Shown here in pieces: positions 41,000 to 54,051 of a stretch of DNA of 64,000 bases. The translations under genes and the position numbers were made by a program. Origin of the DNA: Gammaproteobacteria bacterium (GTDB taxonomy: Bacteria; Pseudomonadota; Gammaproteobacteria; Burkholderiales; Thiobacillaceae); NCBI GenBank assembly GCA_018820765.1, contig JAHJNN010000012.1, positions 62,001-126,000 of the forward strand. The letters are read 5' to 3'. The notes under the pieces were generated by a model. That model ran no database searches. It had not been told where the DNA came from and was given only the letters and a program-made list of their open reading frames with translations. The first letter of the stretch is position 1, and each line of letters starts with the position of its first letter.

Positions 41000-41905
41000 T
41001 CAGACGGGTTCCACCTCGCCCGGCAGCGCGTCTTTCAGCGTCTGCGCCAGGCGTTCGAAGGTTTCGGGAAACGGCGCGCGGCGGCGCCACACCAGGGCGA
41101 TGGTGCGCCCCGGGGGCGGCGACTTGAACGGGCGGATCTCGACCGCTTTTTTGCTTGCGCGCGGCCCGGCGTCCACCGCCAGTGCCGGCAGCAGCGTCAG
41201 CCCCAGCCCCATGGCGACCATCTGGCGCAGCGTTTCCAGGCTGGTGGCGCGCACTTCCTCGCGCCCCGCGGAGCCTGCCCCGCACACGTCGAGCGCCTGG
41301 TCGCGCAGGCAGTGGCCTTCGTCGAGCAGCAGCAGTTTCTCGGCCATGATGTCGGAGACTTTCAGCGTGTCGCGCTTGGCAAGCGCATGCCCGGCGGGCA
41401 GCGCGGCATAAAACGGCTCGTAGAACAAAGGCTCGACACGCAGGCTGTCGTCGGTGATGGGCAGCGCCAGCAGGCCGGCGTCGAGCTTGCCGTCAAGCAG
41501 ATGCTCAAGGATCTGCGGTGTCATTTCCTCGCGCAGCAGCATCCGCAGGTCGGGATGTTTCTTGTGCACCAGGGTCAGCGCGTGCGGCAGGTAATACGGC
41601 CCCAGGGTCGGGATCACGCCGAGATGGATTGTGCGCGCCATCGGGTCCTGGGCGTGCTTGGCCAGTTCGCGGATGCGCTCGGCCTCCTCGACGATGTTGC
41701 GTGCCGCCTGCAGGATTTCCCGTCCGATCGGCGTCGCGCTGACGCGTTTCAGGCTGCGGTCGAACAGGGTGACGCCGAGAAAATCCTCCAGCTTCTTGAT
41801 CTGGGTGGACAGCGTGGACTGGGTGATGAAGCAGGCTTCGGCCGCGCGGCCGAAGTGGCCGTGATCGGCCAGCGCGACGAGGTATTTCAGTTCCTGGAGC
41901 GTCAT
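41000..41905 (-). CDS. oxyR: Hydrogen-peroxide sensing LysR regulator
   Basis: 301 residues. HTH: LQELKYLVALADHGHFGRAAEACFITQSTLSTQIKKLEDFLG. The redox pair is in EGHCLRDQALDVCG near residues 199 and 208, the spacing of the OxyR disulfide switch. Divergent from katG, whose promoter carries an AT-rich dyad, so it should activate katG under peroxide stress. Confidence 0.95.
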   Translation of the reverse strand: MTLQELKYLVALADHGHFGRAAEACFITQSTLSTQIKKLEDFLGVTLFDRSLKRVSATPIGREILQAARNIVEEAERIRELAKHAQDPMARTIHLGVIPTLGPYYLPHALTLVHKKHPDLRMLLREEMTPQILEHLLDGKLDAGLLALPITDDSLRVEPLFYEPFYAALPAGHALAKRDTLKVSDIMAEKLLLLDEGHCLRDQALDVCGAGSAGREEVRATSLETLRQMVAMGLGLTLLPALAVDAGPRASKKAVEIRPFKSPPPGRTIALVWRRRAPFPETFERLAQTLKDALPGEVEPV

Positions 41906-41920
41906 GCGGCACCATTCGAT

Positions 41921-44212
<2,292 letters not shown>

Positions 44213-44270
44213 GCGGGACGCACGGCCCCGGCGGGGCTCCCGGGCCTGACGGGAGCCGTGCAACAACAAG

Positions 44271-44308
44271 GGCGGCGCTTCGGAACTTTCCGAAGCGCCG
44301 CCTCTTTT
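44271..44308 (+). terminator. Rho-independent terminator after katG
   Basis: Perfect 15-bp stem GGCGGCGCTTCGGAA (44271-44285) with 44288-44302, loop CT, tail TCTTTT. An additional small hairpin (GGCTCCCG/CGGGAGCC) precedes it. Confidence 0.9.
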
Positions 44309-44365
44309 GCGGATCGGCCACAAGCATTCTGCGCAGGTGCCCGGCACGCCACGCATTCTATTATT

Positions 44366-44398
44366 TCAATGAAATCGTTCTATACAATTCATTTGATA
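44366..44398 (+). promoter_or_regulatory. Second OxyR-like box, homologous to the katG promoter
   Basis: Shares with 41925-41955 the ungapped pattern TCAATGAA, then TTCTA-AC and ATTCAT at identical spacing. The similarity continues downstream through AAAT-CAGTCA and up to the ribosome site CAGGAGAG. It lies 66 bp before ATG 44464. Confidence 0.6.
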
Positions 44399-44463
44399 AA
44401 TAACCGTGTGCAGGCTCAAATACAGTCATGCCGCCACGGGCGGCACATCGACAGGAGAGCGCC

Positions 44464-44652
44464 ATGATTGCCATGAGCATGATCAGCACCTACGACGAAT
44501 ACCGCCGCGACGCGATTCCACGCGCCCCGGTTTATCCCACACCGGCGCACCCGGTGCGCCGCGCGATGCTGCGTGCGCTCGCCCTGATCGGGCTCGGTGT
44601 CGGAGGGGTTGCGGCGATCGACGACGACGACGAAGCACTGGGCATTGGCTAG
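44464..44652 (+). CDS. Small membrane-type protein, function unknown
   Basis: 62 residues from ATG 44464, preceded by CAGGAGAGCGCC, the same leader sequence as katG. The N-terminal half (YDEYRRDAIPRAPVYPTPAHPVRRAML) is basic and Pro-rich, then comes one hydrophobic segment RALALIGLGVGGVAAI and an acidic tail DDDDEALGIG. It could be a single-span membrane peptide with an acidic, possibly metal-binding end. It precedes a ZIP transporter by 9 bp and probably shares its transcript. No family is recognised. Confidence 0.6.
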   Translation: MIAMSMISTYDEYRRDAIPRAPVYPTPAHPVRRAMLRALALIGLGVGGVAAIDDDDEALGIG

Positions 44653-44661
44653 AGTGAACCC

Positions 44662-45582
44662 ATGAGCACTGCCTCCGTCCGCACCCTGCAGGCCTACTTC
44701 AAGGACCCGCGTCACGCCGCCACAATCAGATTCGGCAGCGGCGCGCTGGCGCTTGCGCTGCTGGGCGGCTTGGTGTGGGTGGCGTGGGCGCAGGGCGGCA
44801 CGTCGCTCGACACGCCGATGGGGCTGGCACTCGCCGGTTCCGCGGTCGCCGCGCTGGCCACCGCGCTGGGTGCCTTGCCTGCGCTGTTCATCCGCATACT
44901 CTCCGCCCGCTGGGAAGACATCATGCTGGGGTTTGGCGCAGGCGTGATGACGGCTGCAGCCAGTTTTTCGCTGATCCTGCCCGGCATCGCCGCTGGCGCC
45001 GGCATCCTCGGCGGCAAGCCCGCGGGCGCTGCGCTCGTCGCGACCGGCTTCGTGCTCGGCGCCCTGTTTCTTTTGCTCGCCGACAAGGCAGTGCCGCACG
45101 AACACGTGCAATCCGGCCACCACGGCCCGGAGTGGATGCATCTGCGCCGCGTGTGGCTGATGGTGTTCGCCATCGCGCTGCACAACTTCCCCGAAGGCAT
45201 GGCGATCGGCGTCGGTTTTTCCGGCGGCGACACCTCGGTCGGCGTGCCACTCACCGCGGCAATCGCGATCCAGGATGTCCCCGAAGGCCTGGTGGTCGCG
45301 GTGGTGCTACGCACCATCGCCTATGCACCCTGGCAGGCGGTCGCCATCGCCGCGCTCACCGGGTTGGCCGAGCCGCTGGGCGCCATCGTCGGCGTTGCGC
45401 TCACGTCCGGCTTCGCCCCGCTTTATCCCGCCGGACTGGGCTTTGCCGCCGGCGCGATGATCTGGGTGGTGTCGCACGAAATCATCCCCGAAACCCACCG
45501 TAAGGGTCACGAGCAGGCCGCCACGCTCGGCCTCATCGGCGGCTTTGTCGTCATGATGATGCTGGATACCGCGCTGGGATAA
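44662..45582 (+). CDS. ZIP-family metal transporter
   Basis: 306 residues with about eight helices. The ZIP metal-site motifs are IALHNFPEGMAIGVGFSGGD (helix 4, about residue 172) and AIAIQDVPEGLVVAVVLR (helix 5), with HNFPEG and QDVPEG as metal ligands. It probably imports Zn, Mn or Fe. An Mn or Fe role under peroxide stress would fit the shared OxyR-like promoter, but this is inference. The ferritin-like gene follows by 27 bp. Confidence 0.9.
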   Translation: MSTASVRTLQAYFKDPRHAATIRFGSGALALALLGGLVWVAWAQGGTSLDTPMGLALAGSAVAALATALGALPALFIRILSARWEDIMLGFGAGVMTAAASFSLILPGIAAGAGILGGKPAGAALVATGFVLGALFLLLADKAVPHEHVQSGHHGPEWMHLRRVWLMVFAIALHNFPEGMAIGVGFSGGDTSVGVPLTAAIAIQDVPEGLVVAVVLRTIAYAPWQAVAIAALTGLAEPLGAIVGVALTSGFAPLYPAGLGFAAGAMIWVVSHEIIPETHRKGHEQAATLGLIGGFVVMMMLDTALG

Positions 45583-45609
45583 GCGTTCAAAACCACAAAG
45601 GAGCCCGCC

Positions 45610-46164
45610 ATGGCCAAAGCCAAACCTGCTTCAACGCAGCCCTTTCTCACCGACATCAAGACCCTGCGCGCCCGCGCCCGCAAGCACATCGAGGACGGCG
45701 CGGTCACCCCGGGCTATCAGGCCGACCGCGCCGTCGTCGTCAAGCTGTTGAACGAGGCGCTGGCCACCGAACTGGTGTGCATCCTGCGCTACAAGCGGCA
45801 TTACTTCATGGCGAGCGGCATCAACGCCGACGCCGTGGCGCAGGAATTCCTGCAGCACGCCGGCGAGGAACAGATGCATGCCGACCAGATCGCCGCGCGC
45901 ATCGTGCAGCTGAGGGGCGAGCCCAATTTCAATCCCGAGGGGCTGGCGATGCGCAGCCATGCCGAGTACGTCGAGGGCGGCGACCTCGTCGACATGATCA
46001 GGGAAGACCTGGTCGCCGAGCGCATCGCGATCGACAGCTACGGCGAAATGATCCGCTATGTCGGCGACAAGGACCCCACCACCCGCCGCATGCTGGAAGG
46101 CATCCTGGCGATGGAGGAGGAGCACGCCGAGGACCTCGCCACCCTGCTGGAAGATCTGGCCTGA
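45610..46164 (+). CDS. Ferritin-like (bacterioferritin/Dps-type) protein
   Basis: 184 residues. The four-helix diiron core has NEALATELVCILRYKRHYFMA, then QHAGEEQMHADQIAARI, VAERIAIDSYGEMIRYV and AMEEEHAEDLATLLEDL, which supply the Glu/His ferroxidase ligands. A basic N-terminal arm (MAKAKPASTQPFLTDIKTLRARARKH) precedes it. It likely stores or oxidises iron and so limits Fenton chemistry; placement after a ZIP gene supports an iron/peroxide role. AAAGGAG precedes the ATG. Confidence 0.85.
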   Translation: MAKAKPASTQPFLTDIKTLRARARKHIEDGAVTPGYQADRAVVVKLLNEALATELVCILRYKRHYFMASGINADAVAQEFLQHAGEEQMHADQIAARIVQLRGEPNFNPEGLAMRSHAEYVEGGDLVDMIREDLVAERIAIDSYGEMIRYVGDKDPTTRRMLEGILAMEEEHAEDLATLLEDLA

Positions 46165-46170
46165 GCGGCG

Positions 46171-46881
46171 CTAGCGCAGCGATTCGGCCGGCTGCGCTTG
46201 CACCGCCGCCGGCGCGGCTTCATGGTGCTGCCCCAGCGCCAGCGCGTAGATCCGCTGCAGGTCCTCTTCGCTGACGTCGACGAAAGTGTCGATCTGGCTC
46301 AAGGCATACACCAGGCTGCTGTGCGGAATCATGCTTTCCTCGACCGGCGCGGCGCGCGCCTGTGAACGACGATGCCAGCACTGCGGATAGCGCCGCCAGG
46401 CAAACGGGTAGTTGAATGCCACGGCCACGGCCAGGATGACCAGCGAATTCAGCAGGATGGGGCTGACGATGTAGCCATAACCCAGCGCATGCACGGTCTC
46501 GCCGCCCAGCACGGCACCCAGCGCGGTGGCGCCGCCCGGCGGATGCAGACAGCGCAGGCTGTACATCGCGGCAATCGCCAGCCCCACGGCCAGGGGCGCG
46601 GTCATCACATGATCGCTGCCCAGCCAGTGCACGCAGGCCACCCCGGCCAGGGCCGACACCAGATGCCCGCCGATCAGCGGCCACGGTTGCGACATGGGTC
46701 CGTGCGGCGACGCGAATAGCATGACGGCCGTGGAACCCATCGAGGATGCGACCAGAACGGCACCCTGCGTGTCGAGCAGGCGGTCGCTGATCCACCACAC
46801 AGCGAGGATGCCGAGCACGCCGCCCGCAGCCGAGATCCACTGCTCGCGCTCCGAGACCGAATACGCCAGTTTGCGCACCAT
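46171..46881 (-). CDS. HPP-family membrane protein
   Basis: 236 residues. The HPP signature LHPPGGATALGAVLGG (about residue 110) lies among four to five hydrophobic helices (AAGGVLGILAVWWISD, GAVLVASSMGSTAVMLF, LIGGHLVSALAGVACVHWL, PLAVGLAIAAMYSL, YIVSPILLNSLVILAVAVAFNYPF). The C-terminal 70 residues are soluble. Plastid and cyanobacterial HPP proteins have been linked to nitrite transport; here the substrate is unknown. ATG overlaps the DsrC-like stop by 1 bp (TGATG), so they are coupled. Confidence 0.8.
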   Translation of the reverse strand: MVRKLAYSVSEREQWISAAGGVLGILAVWWISDRLLDTQGAVLVASSMGSTAVMLFASPHGPMSQPWPLIGGHLVSALAGVACVHWLGSDHVMTAPLAVGLAIAAMYSLRCLHPPGGATALGAVLGGETVHALGYGYIVSPILLNSLVILAVAVAFNYPFAWRRYPQCWHRRSQARAAPVEESMIPHSSLVYALSQIDTFVDVSEEDLQRIYALALGQHHEAAPAAVQAQPAESLR

Positions 46882-47219
46882 CAGCCCGTGCTCCAGGCGC
46901 GCGGACGCCGCATGCCGGAAATCTTGCAGGTCTGCTTGACGTGGCCGTACGGGAACAGCTCGAACAGCTTCCTGCGCGCATCCTTGCCCATGCGCGCTTC
47001 CAGATGCTTGATCACGAAACGGGCATCGGCCGCAACCTGGTGCTCTTCGTAATAGTCGCGCATGAAGCGGATCACGTCCCAGTGGTCGTCGTTGAGCTGG
47101 ACGTCCTCGTCGACCGCCAGCACCCTGGCCACGTCCTCGTTCCAGTCGCCCGGTTCGACCAGGTAGCCCTCCGCATCGCGTTCGGGCATCAAGGTCGCAG
47201 GATTGGGTATTTGATTCAT
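46881..47219 (-). CDS. DsrC/TusE-like sulfur-relay protein lacking the penultimate Cys
   Basis: 112 residues with the DsrC fold pattern (GYLVEPGDWNEDVARVLAVDEDVQLNDDHWDVIRFMRDYYEE) and FPYGHVKQTCKISGMRRPRAWSTG at the end. The only cysteine is C98, matching CysB of DsrC. The essential penultimate CysA is replaced in WSTG. It therefore cannot form the normal DsrC trisulfide and may be a regulatory or sulfur-carrier paralogue. Divergent from a LysR gene and coupled to the HPP gene. Confidence 0.85.
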   Translation of the reverse strand: MNQIPNPATLMPERDAEGYLVEPGDWNEDVARVLAVDEDVQLNDDHWDVIRFMRDYYEEHQVAADARFVIKHLEARMGKDARRKLFELFPYGHVKQTCKISGMRRPRAWSTG

Positions 47220-47298
47220 GGCTGGCTCCTTCCTGTTGCGATGAAGCCAGTTTAGGGATCTCTTATATATCCATCCAACGATTAATTTTGGTATCTAA

Positions 47299-47315
47299 TA
47301 TCGAAAACTCCGATA
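47299..47315 (+). promoter_or_regulatory. LysR-type dyad before the LysR gene
   Basis: TATCG-N7-CGATA, a perfect inverted repeat of the T-N11-A type, ends 7 bp before the ATG at 47323 in the 103-bp gap to the divergent DsrC-like gene. It could serve autoregulation and control of the dsrC-like/HPP pair. Confidence 0.5.
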
Positions 47316-47322
47316 GAAGATT

Positions 47323-48180
47323 ATGGATACCGAACTCGCCCGCACGTTTCTGATGGTGGCTGCCACCGGCAACTTCGTCGCCGCCGCCAGCCGCCTGCAC
47401 GTCACCCAGTCGACCGTGAGCGCGCGCATCCACACGCTGGAAACCACGCTCGGCGCGCGTCTGTTCCAGCGCGGCCGCAACGGCGCCGAGCTCACCGCAG
47501 CAGGCAAGCGCTTCCTGCGCCACGCCAAGCATCTGGTGCGCACGGTCGAGCAGGCGCTGCACGACGTCGGCCTGCCGCAAGGCTTTCACGACGTGCTGAC
47601 GCTGTCGGGGCGGATTGCACTGTGGGAAGGGTTCCTGCCGCACTGGGTGGCGTGGATGCGCGAGGCGGCGCCGGACGTGTCGCTGCGCCTGGAAATCGGC
47701 TTCGAGCCGGACATCATGCAGGGGCTGATCGAGGGCACGGTGGATATCGGCGTGATGTACACGCCGACCTCGCGTCCCGGCCTCGTGGTGGAGCCGCTGT
47801 TCGACGAAACCCTGCTCTTGGTAACCAGCGACCTCGCGCGCGGCTGGCCCGACGCGGGCTACATCCACATCGACTGGGGGCCGGAATTCCATGCCCAGTT
47901 CAGCGATCACCATCCCGACGTTCCGCCGCCCACGCTGGTCGCCAACATCGGCTGGCTGGGCGTGCAGCAACTCCTGACCTACGGCGGCAGCGGCTATTTT
48001 CCGCTGCGGCTGGTGCGACCTTACATCGAAGCGGGACAGCTGTGGCGGGTGCCGCACAGCCCGCAGTTCAGGCTGCCGGCGTGGATGGTGTTCCCGCGCG
48101 ACAGCGCCGGTTCCACGCTCACAAGCGCACTCGACGGCCTGCGCACCCTGGCGCGCGAGGAACAGGCGCGCGCGTCCTAA
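47323..48180 (+). CDS. LysR-family regulator
   Basis: 285 residues. HTH: LARTFLMVAATGNFVAAASRLHVTQSTVSARIHTLETTLGARLF. The effector domain includes RIALWEGFLPHWVAWMREAAPDVSL and DIGVMYTPTSRPGLVVEPLFDETLLLV. The effector is unknown. Divergence from the DsrC-like/HPP unit suggests it controls that unit. The 3' end overlaps the convergent methyltransferase gene by 4 bp. Confidence 0.9.
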   Translation: MDTELARTFLMVAATGNFVAAASRLHVTQSTVSARIHTLETTLGARLFQRGRNGAELTAAGKRFLRHAKHLVRTVEQALHDVGLPQGFHDVLTLSGRIALWEGFLPHWVAWMREAAPDVSLRLEIGFEPDIMQGLIEGTVDIGVMYTPTSRPGLVVEPLFDETLLLVTSDLARGWPDAGYIHIDWGPEFHAQFSDHHPDVPPPTLVANIGWLGVQQLLTYGGSGYFPLRLVRPYIEAGQLWRVPHSPQFRLPAWMVFPRDSAGSTLTSALDGLRTLAREEQARAS

Positions 48181-48782
48181 GGCTTCTTCGCCACCAGGTC
48201 GATCAGCGCCGACATGCCGTGATGGTGCGTGCCTTCGCTGATGAAGGATTCGTGTTCGGCGAGATGAATGATGTCCCAGTCGCCGAACCATTCACGCAAA
48301 AGCGCCGCGGTGTACATATTGGCTGCACTGGGCGGGCCGCCGGTGGCGAACTCGATCTGCTTCGGCGTGTAGCCCTGCAGGATGAGCGTGCCACCGGGTT
48401 TGAGCGTGCGGCGGATGCCGGCGATGATGCGGTCGCGCTCGGGCGGCGGGGCGAACTGGATGAAGATGGCCACCACCAGATCGTAAGCCGCTTCCGGCCA
48501 GGTCCAGTTCAACACGTCGGCCTGTTCGATCTCCAGCGTCACTCCACGCGCGGCAGCCAGCTTGCGCGACTTTTCCAGCGCCGCCGCCGAGAAATCGATG
48601 GCATGCACCTGCGCCTCCTGCTCGGCCAGCCAGACGCCGTTGCGGCCCTCGCCGTCGGCGATCGCCAGCGTTCGCATGCCGGGGCGGACCCGCTCGGCCT
48701 GGCTAGTCAGGAATGCGTTCGGCGCGGTGCCGAAGACGTAGTCCTCGGTCGCGTAGCGCGCGTCCCAGAAATCCAGACTCAC
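48177..48782 (-). CDS. Class I SAM-dependent methyltransferase
   Basis: 201 residues from GTG 48782, which overlaps the dsbC stop as GTGA. DFWDARYATEDYVFGTAPNAFL is typical of TehB-like small methyltransferases; the SAM motif I is LAIADGEGRNGVWLAEQ and motif II/post-I is VHAIDFSAAALEKSRKLA. The substrate is unknown. The longer frame to 48929 runs inside dsbC and is not used. Confidence 0.85.
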   Translation of the reverse strand: MSLDFWDARYATEDYVFGTAPNAFLTSQAERVRPGMRTLAIADGEGRNGVWLAEQEAQVHAIDFSAAALEKSRKLAAARGVTLEIEQADVLNWTWPEAAYDLVVAIFIQFAPPPERDRIIAGIRRTLKPGGTLILQGYTPKQIEFATGGPPSAANMYTAALLREWFGDWDIIHLAEHESFISEGTHHHGMSALIDLVAKKP

Positions 48783-49489
48783 TTGGCGTTGGTGGCGAGC
48801 AGGCGCTCCAGCTGCGCCGCCGGCACCATGCCGGGCACGCGCTGGCCGTTGGCGAAGAACAGCGTCGGCGTGCCGGACACCTTCAGCTTGTTGCCCAGCG
48901 CGATGGTGGCATCGACCGGATTGGCGCATTTGCCGTCGTTGCTCGGCACGCTGCCGCGCGTGATGTAGTCGTCCCAGGCCTTGTTGCGGTCAGGCGCGCA
49001 CCAGATCTGCTTCGAAGCCTGCACCGCCTTGGGATGCAGGCCCTCGATCGGATAGAGGAAAGTGTAGACAGTGATGTTGTCGACCTTTTCGAGTTCGGCC
49101 TCGAACTTGCGGCAGTAGGGACAATCGACGTCGGAGAACACCACCAGCTTGCGTTCGCCCTTGCCCTTGACGGTCTTCAGCGCGTTACCGAGCGGCAAGC
49201 TGTCCCACTTGATCGCCTGCAACTGGTTCAAACGCGCCTGGGTCAGGTTGGCGCGGTTTTTCAGGTCGATCACGTCGCCGGCGAACACGTATTGCGCCTT
49301 GGCGTCGATGTAGATCAGCTGGCCGTCGAGATAGACCTCGAACAGGCCGCTGTAGGGTGTCTTCGTCACCGAGCTGATCTGCGCGCCGGGGAACTGCTGC
49401 GTCAGCGCCTTGCGGATGACGGCTTCGTTGGCCTGCGCGGTCGCGGCGAACATCAGGGTAGCGGCCAGCGCCAGGGAAGAGAATTTCAT
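48779..49489 (-). CDS. dsbC: Periplasmic disulfide isomerase DsbC
   Basis: 236 residues from ATG 49489. The signal peptide is MKFSSLALAATLMFAATAQA. An N-terminal dimerisation domain (about 20-80) precedes a thioredoxin domain with CPYC (about 125-128), a second Cys pair (WC...KC) and the cis-Pro loop GTPTLF. It corrects wrong disulfides in periplasmic proteins, useful for LptD, also encoded here. Confidence 0.92.
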   Translation of the reverse strand: MKFSSLALAATLMFAATAQANEAVIRKALTQQFPGAQISSVTKTPYSGLFEVYLDGQLIYIDAKAQYVFAGDVIDLKNRANLTQARLNQLQAIKWDSLPLGNALKTVKGKGERKLVVFSDVDCPYCRKFEAELEKVDNITVYTFLYPIEGLHPKAVQASKQIWCAPDRNKAWDDYITRGSVPSNDGKCANPVDATIALGNKLKVSGTPTLFFANGQRVPGMVPAAQLERLLATNAK

Positions 49490-49520
49490 TCGTACTCCAG
49501 GAAACATTCAAAAAAAAACG

Positions 49521-50678
49521 TCAGGACATCGCCTCACGCACCAGCGCCGCTTTCAACGGCGGCAGCCGGTTGACGAAGGTCATGCCAGCATTGCGCAGCC
49601 AGGCGGCGCGGCTGTCGGCGAACAGGTGATGCAGGCCGTGCGTCAACGCCTGCATGCGCCGCACCGGTTCGGCACGCTGGCGTGCATAGCGTTGTAACAC
49701 ACGCACATCACCGCAATAGGCTCGGCGATGCTGCGCCAGCACCTCGGCCAGCGCTTCGGCGTCGCCGAACCCCAGGTTCACGCCCTGCCCCGCCAGCGGA
49801 TGCACGCCGTGCGCCGCGTCGCCGATCAGCGCCAGCCCGGGCGCGATGGAAGCCTCCACCCGGATCAGCCGCAGCGGAAACGCCACCGCCGGCGTCAGCA
49901 GGCGCAGGGCGCCGAGCCGTCCGTGGCCTGCCGCCTGCACCTGTGCAGCCAGCGTCGCCGCATCCAGCGCAACCAGTTCGTCCGCGTGCGCCGTCCGGGT
50001 TGACCACACCATCGACATGCAGTTCCCGTTTAGGGGTAACCACGCAAGAATGTCGCTGTCGAAGAACCACTGGAACGCGGTGCCGCGGTGCGCAATCTCG
50101 CATTCGAAATTGGCCACCACGCCGCTCTGGCCGTAGGGCATCAGCGTCGAGCCCAGCCCCGCCCATTCGCGGATGCGCGAGGCAGCACCGTCGGCGCCGA
50201 CGACCAGTTCGGCCTCCAGCACCGAGCCGTCGGCCAGCGTCAGCCGGGTGACTGCGTCTTCCCTGACAAGGGAGTCGATCACCGCCGGGCAAAAGAGCGC
50301 CACGCTGCCATCGGCCTCGAGCGCCTGCCACAAGGCGTCCTGCAGGCGCCCGCTTTCGACGATGGCGGCCAAGTGCGAGACGCCCGACTCGTAGGCATCG
50401 AGGCGGACCGCGCCGCTCGTGTCGCCCGCCACGTCCATGCGGAACACGGGCTGCACGCGGCCGGCGTCCATGCGCTGCCAGGCGCCGAGGCGTTCGAGAA
50501 AACGCTGGTTGGCGGGGGTGATGGCATAGATGCGGGTGTCCCAGGCGTCATCCGGCACGCTGGGCGGCTGGCGTTCGATCAGCGCCACCCGCAGGCCCTG
50601 CCGGCCGAGCGCCAGTGCGGCGGCGGCGCCGACGAGGCCGGCGCCGACGATGACGACCTGATAGCGTTCTGAATTCAT
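49521..50678 (-). CDS. FAD-dependent ubiquinone-biosynthesis hydroxylase (UbiH/UbiF/UbiM type)
   Basis: 385 residues from ATG 50678. FAD motifs: VVIVGAGLVGAAAALALGRQGLRVALIE at the start, VVGADGAASRIREW (about residue 163) and LIGDAAHGVHPLAGQGVNLGFGDAEAL (about 290), the last typical of UbiH-family monooxygenases. It hydroxylates the benzoquinone ring. It lies 121 bp downstream of a second such hydroxylase. Its upstream region, including the purine stretch before ATG, is formed by a palindromic repeat. Confidence 0.88.
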   Translation of the reverse strand: MNSERYQVVIVGAGLVGAAAALALGRQGLRVALIERQPPSVPDDAWDTRIYAITPANQRFLERLGAWQRMDAGRVQPVFRMDVAGDTSGAVRLDAYESGVSHLAAIVESGRLQDALWQALEADGSVALFCPAVIDSLVREDAVTRLTLADGSVLEAELVVGADGAASRIREWAGLGSTLMPYGQSGVVANFECEIAHRGTAFQWFFDSDILAWLPLNGNCMSMVWSTRTAHADELVALDAATLAAQVQAAGHGRLGALRLLTPAVAFPLRLIRVEASIAPGLALIGDAAHGVHPLAGQGVNLGFGDAEALAEVLAQHRRAYCGDVRVLQRYARQRAEPVRRMQALTHGLHHLFADSRAAWLRNAGMTFVNRLPPLKAALVREAMS

Positions 50679-50683
50679 GCTCC

Positions 50684-50723
50684 GCCCCTCTCCCCAACCC
50701 TCTCCCGCAAGCGGGCGAGGGAG
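50684..50723. repeat. CCCTCTCCCC-type palindromic repeat (copy 2)
   Basis: CGCCCCTCTCCCCAACCC followed by the hairpin CCCTCTCCCGC-aa-GCGGGCGAGGG. It is 5 bp upstream of the ATG of the FAD hydroxylase at 50678 and closely matches the copy inside nirB (9534-9575). Confidence 0.8.
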
Positions 50724-50799
50724 CAAACGTGATGCCCCACAAGGGGACTCCGACTTTCTATGGGCTGAAGCCCATGAAAGATCGTATGCCCAAACCGAT

Positions 50800-51932
50800 T
50801 CAACCGCGCGCCCCGAAAATCATCCGCCGCGCGACAAAGCTTTTCAGCGGCGGCAACACCTCCAGCGCCAGGAGGCCGAGCCCGCGCGCGTGGCGCAAGG
50901 GGGCGATGTCGTTGGAGAACACCCGAATCAGAAAATCGGTGAAGCCGACCCCGCCCAGCACGTCGCTCCGCCGTCCGCGCGCATACGCGGCCAGCATGGC
51001 GGCGCTGCCGATTTCGCTCGTGGGCGCGTCCCCGCACAATGCCGCCAGTTCCCAGGCATCGCGCAGGCCGATGTTGAAGCCCTGCCCCGCCACCGGGTGC
51101 AGGGTCTGTGCGGCATTGCCGATGCGCACCACGCGGTCGGCCGCCTCGCTGCCGGTCCAGGCAAGTTTCAGCGCAAAGGTCTTACGCGGGCTGGCGGCCA
51201 GGAAACGTCCCTGGCGCCCGCCGAAATGGCGGTAGAGCGCAGCGAGAAATTCGTCGTCGGGCAGGGCCGCGATGCGCTGTGCGTGGGCGTGGCTGGCGGT
51301 CCAGACCAAAGCGTAGCGCTCGCCATTGGGGAGCAGCGCCACCGGGCCCTCCGGCGTGAAACGCTCGTAGGCCCGGTTCGCATGCGGCAACTCGGTCTGC
51401 ACGTCGCACACCACGGCCATCTGGTCGTAGTCGCGCTTGAATTTGGGTTCGGGGGCGGCGTCGCCGCGTCCGCCGTCGGCCACCACCACCATCTGCGCGG
51501 CCAGCGCGCGGCCATCCGCTGTGCGCACCGTGGCGCAGGCCGTGTCCGATTCGATGCGATCCACCGCCACGCCATAATCGACAGCGATATCCGCGTCGCG
51601 CAGCGCCTGCTTCAACACCGCGGTCAGGGTGGCGTAAGGCAGCACATACCCCAATGCCGGCACGCCCGCCTCGTCTGCGGCCAGCCGCGCCACGCCGAGC
51701 GCACCGCGATGCGAAATATGGATGCGGGTGATCGGGGTGACGTGTTCGAGCCGATTCCACACGCCGAGGCGGTCAAGGATCAGCCGCGCGCCATGCGAGA
51801 GCGCCAGCGTGCGCGTGTCGGCACGCGCATCGGCCGGCTGCGCCTCGATCACGCGGGCGGCAATCCCCTGCTGCTGCAGCGCCAGCGCGCACACCGCGCC
51901 AACCGGGCCGGCGCCGACGATGAGAACCGCGT

Positions 51933-51936
<4 letters not shown>
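50800..51936 (-). CDS. ubiH: 2-octaprenyl-6-methoxyphenol hydroxylase-like protein
   Basis: 378 residues from ATG 51936, whose ATGA overlaps the pepP stop. FAD motifs VLIVGAGPVGAVCALALQQQGIAARVIEAQ, VVADGGRGD (about residue 165) and RIGNAAQTLHPVAGQGFNIGLRDAWEL (about 275). The order pepP-ubiH-ubiI/F is classic in proteobacteria. It adds a ring hydroxyl in ubiquinone synthesis. A start at 51948 (MDEG) is possible. Confidence 0.88.
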
Positions 51937-54042
<2,106 letters not shown>

Positions 54043-54051
54043 TCAGCCCCG

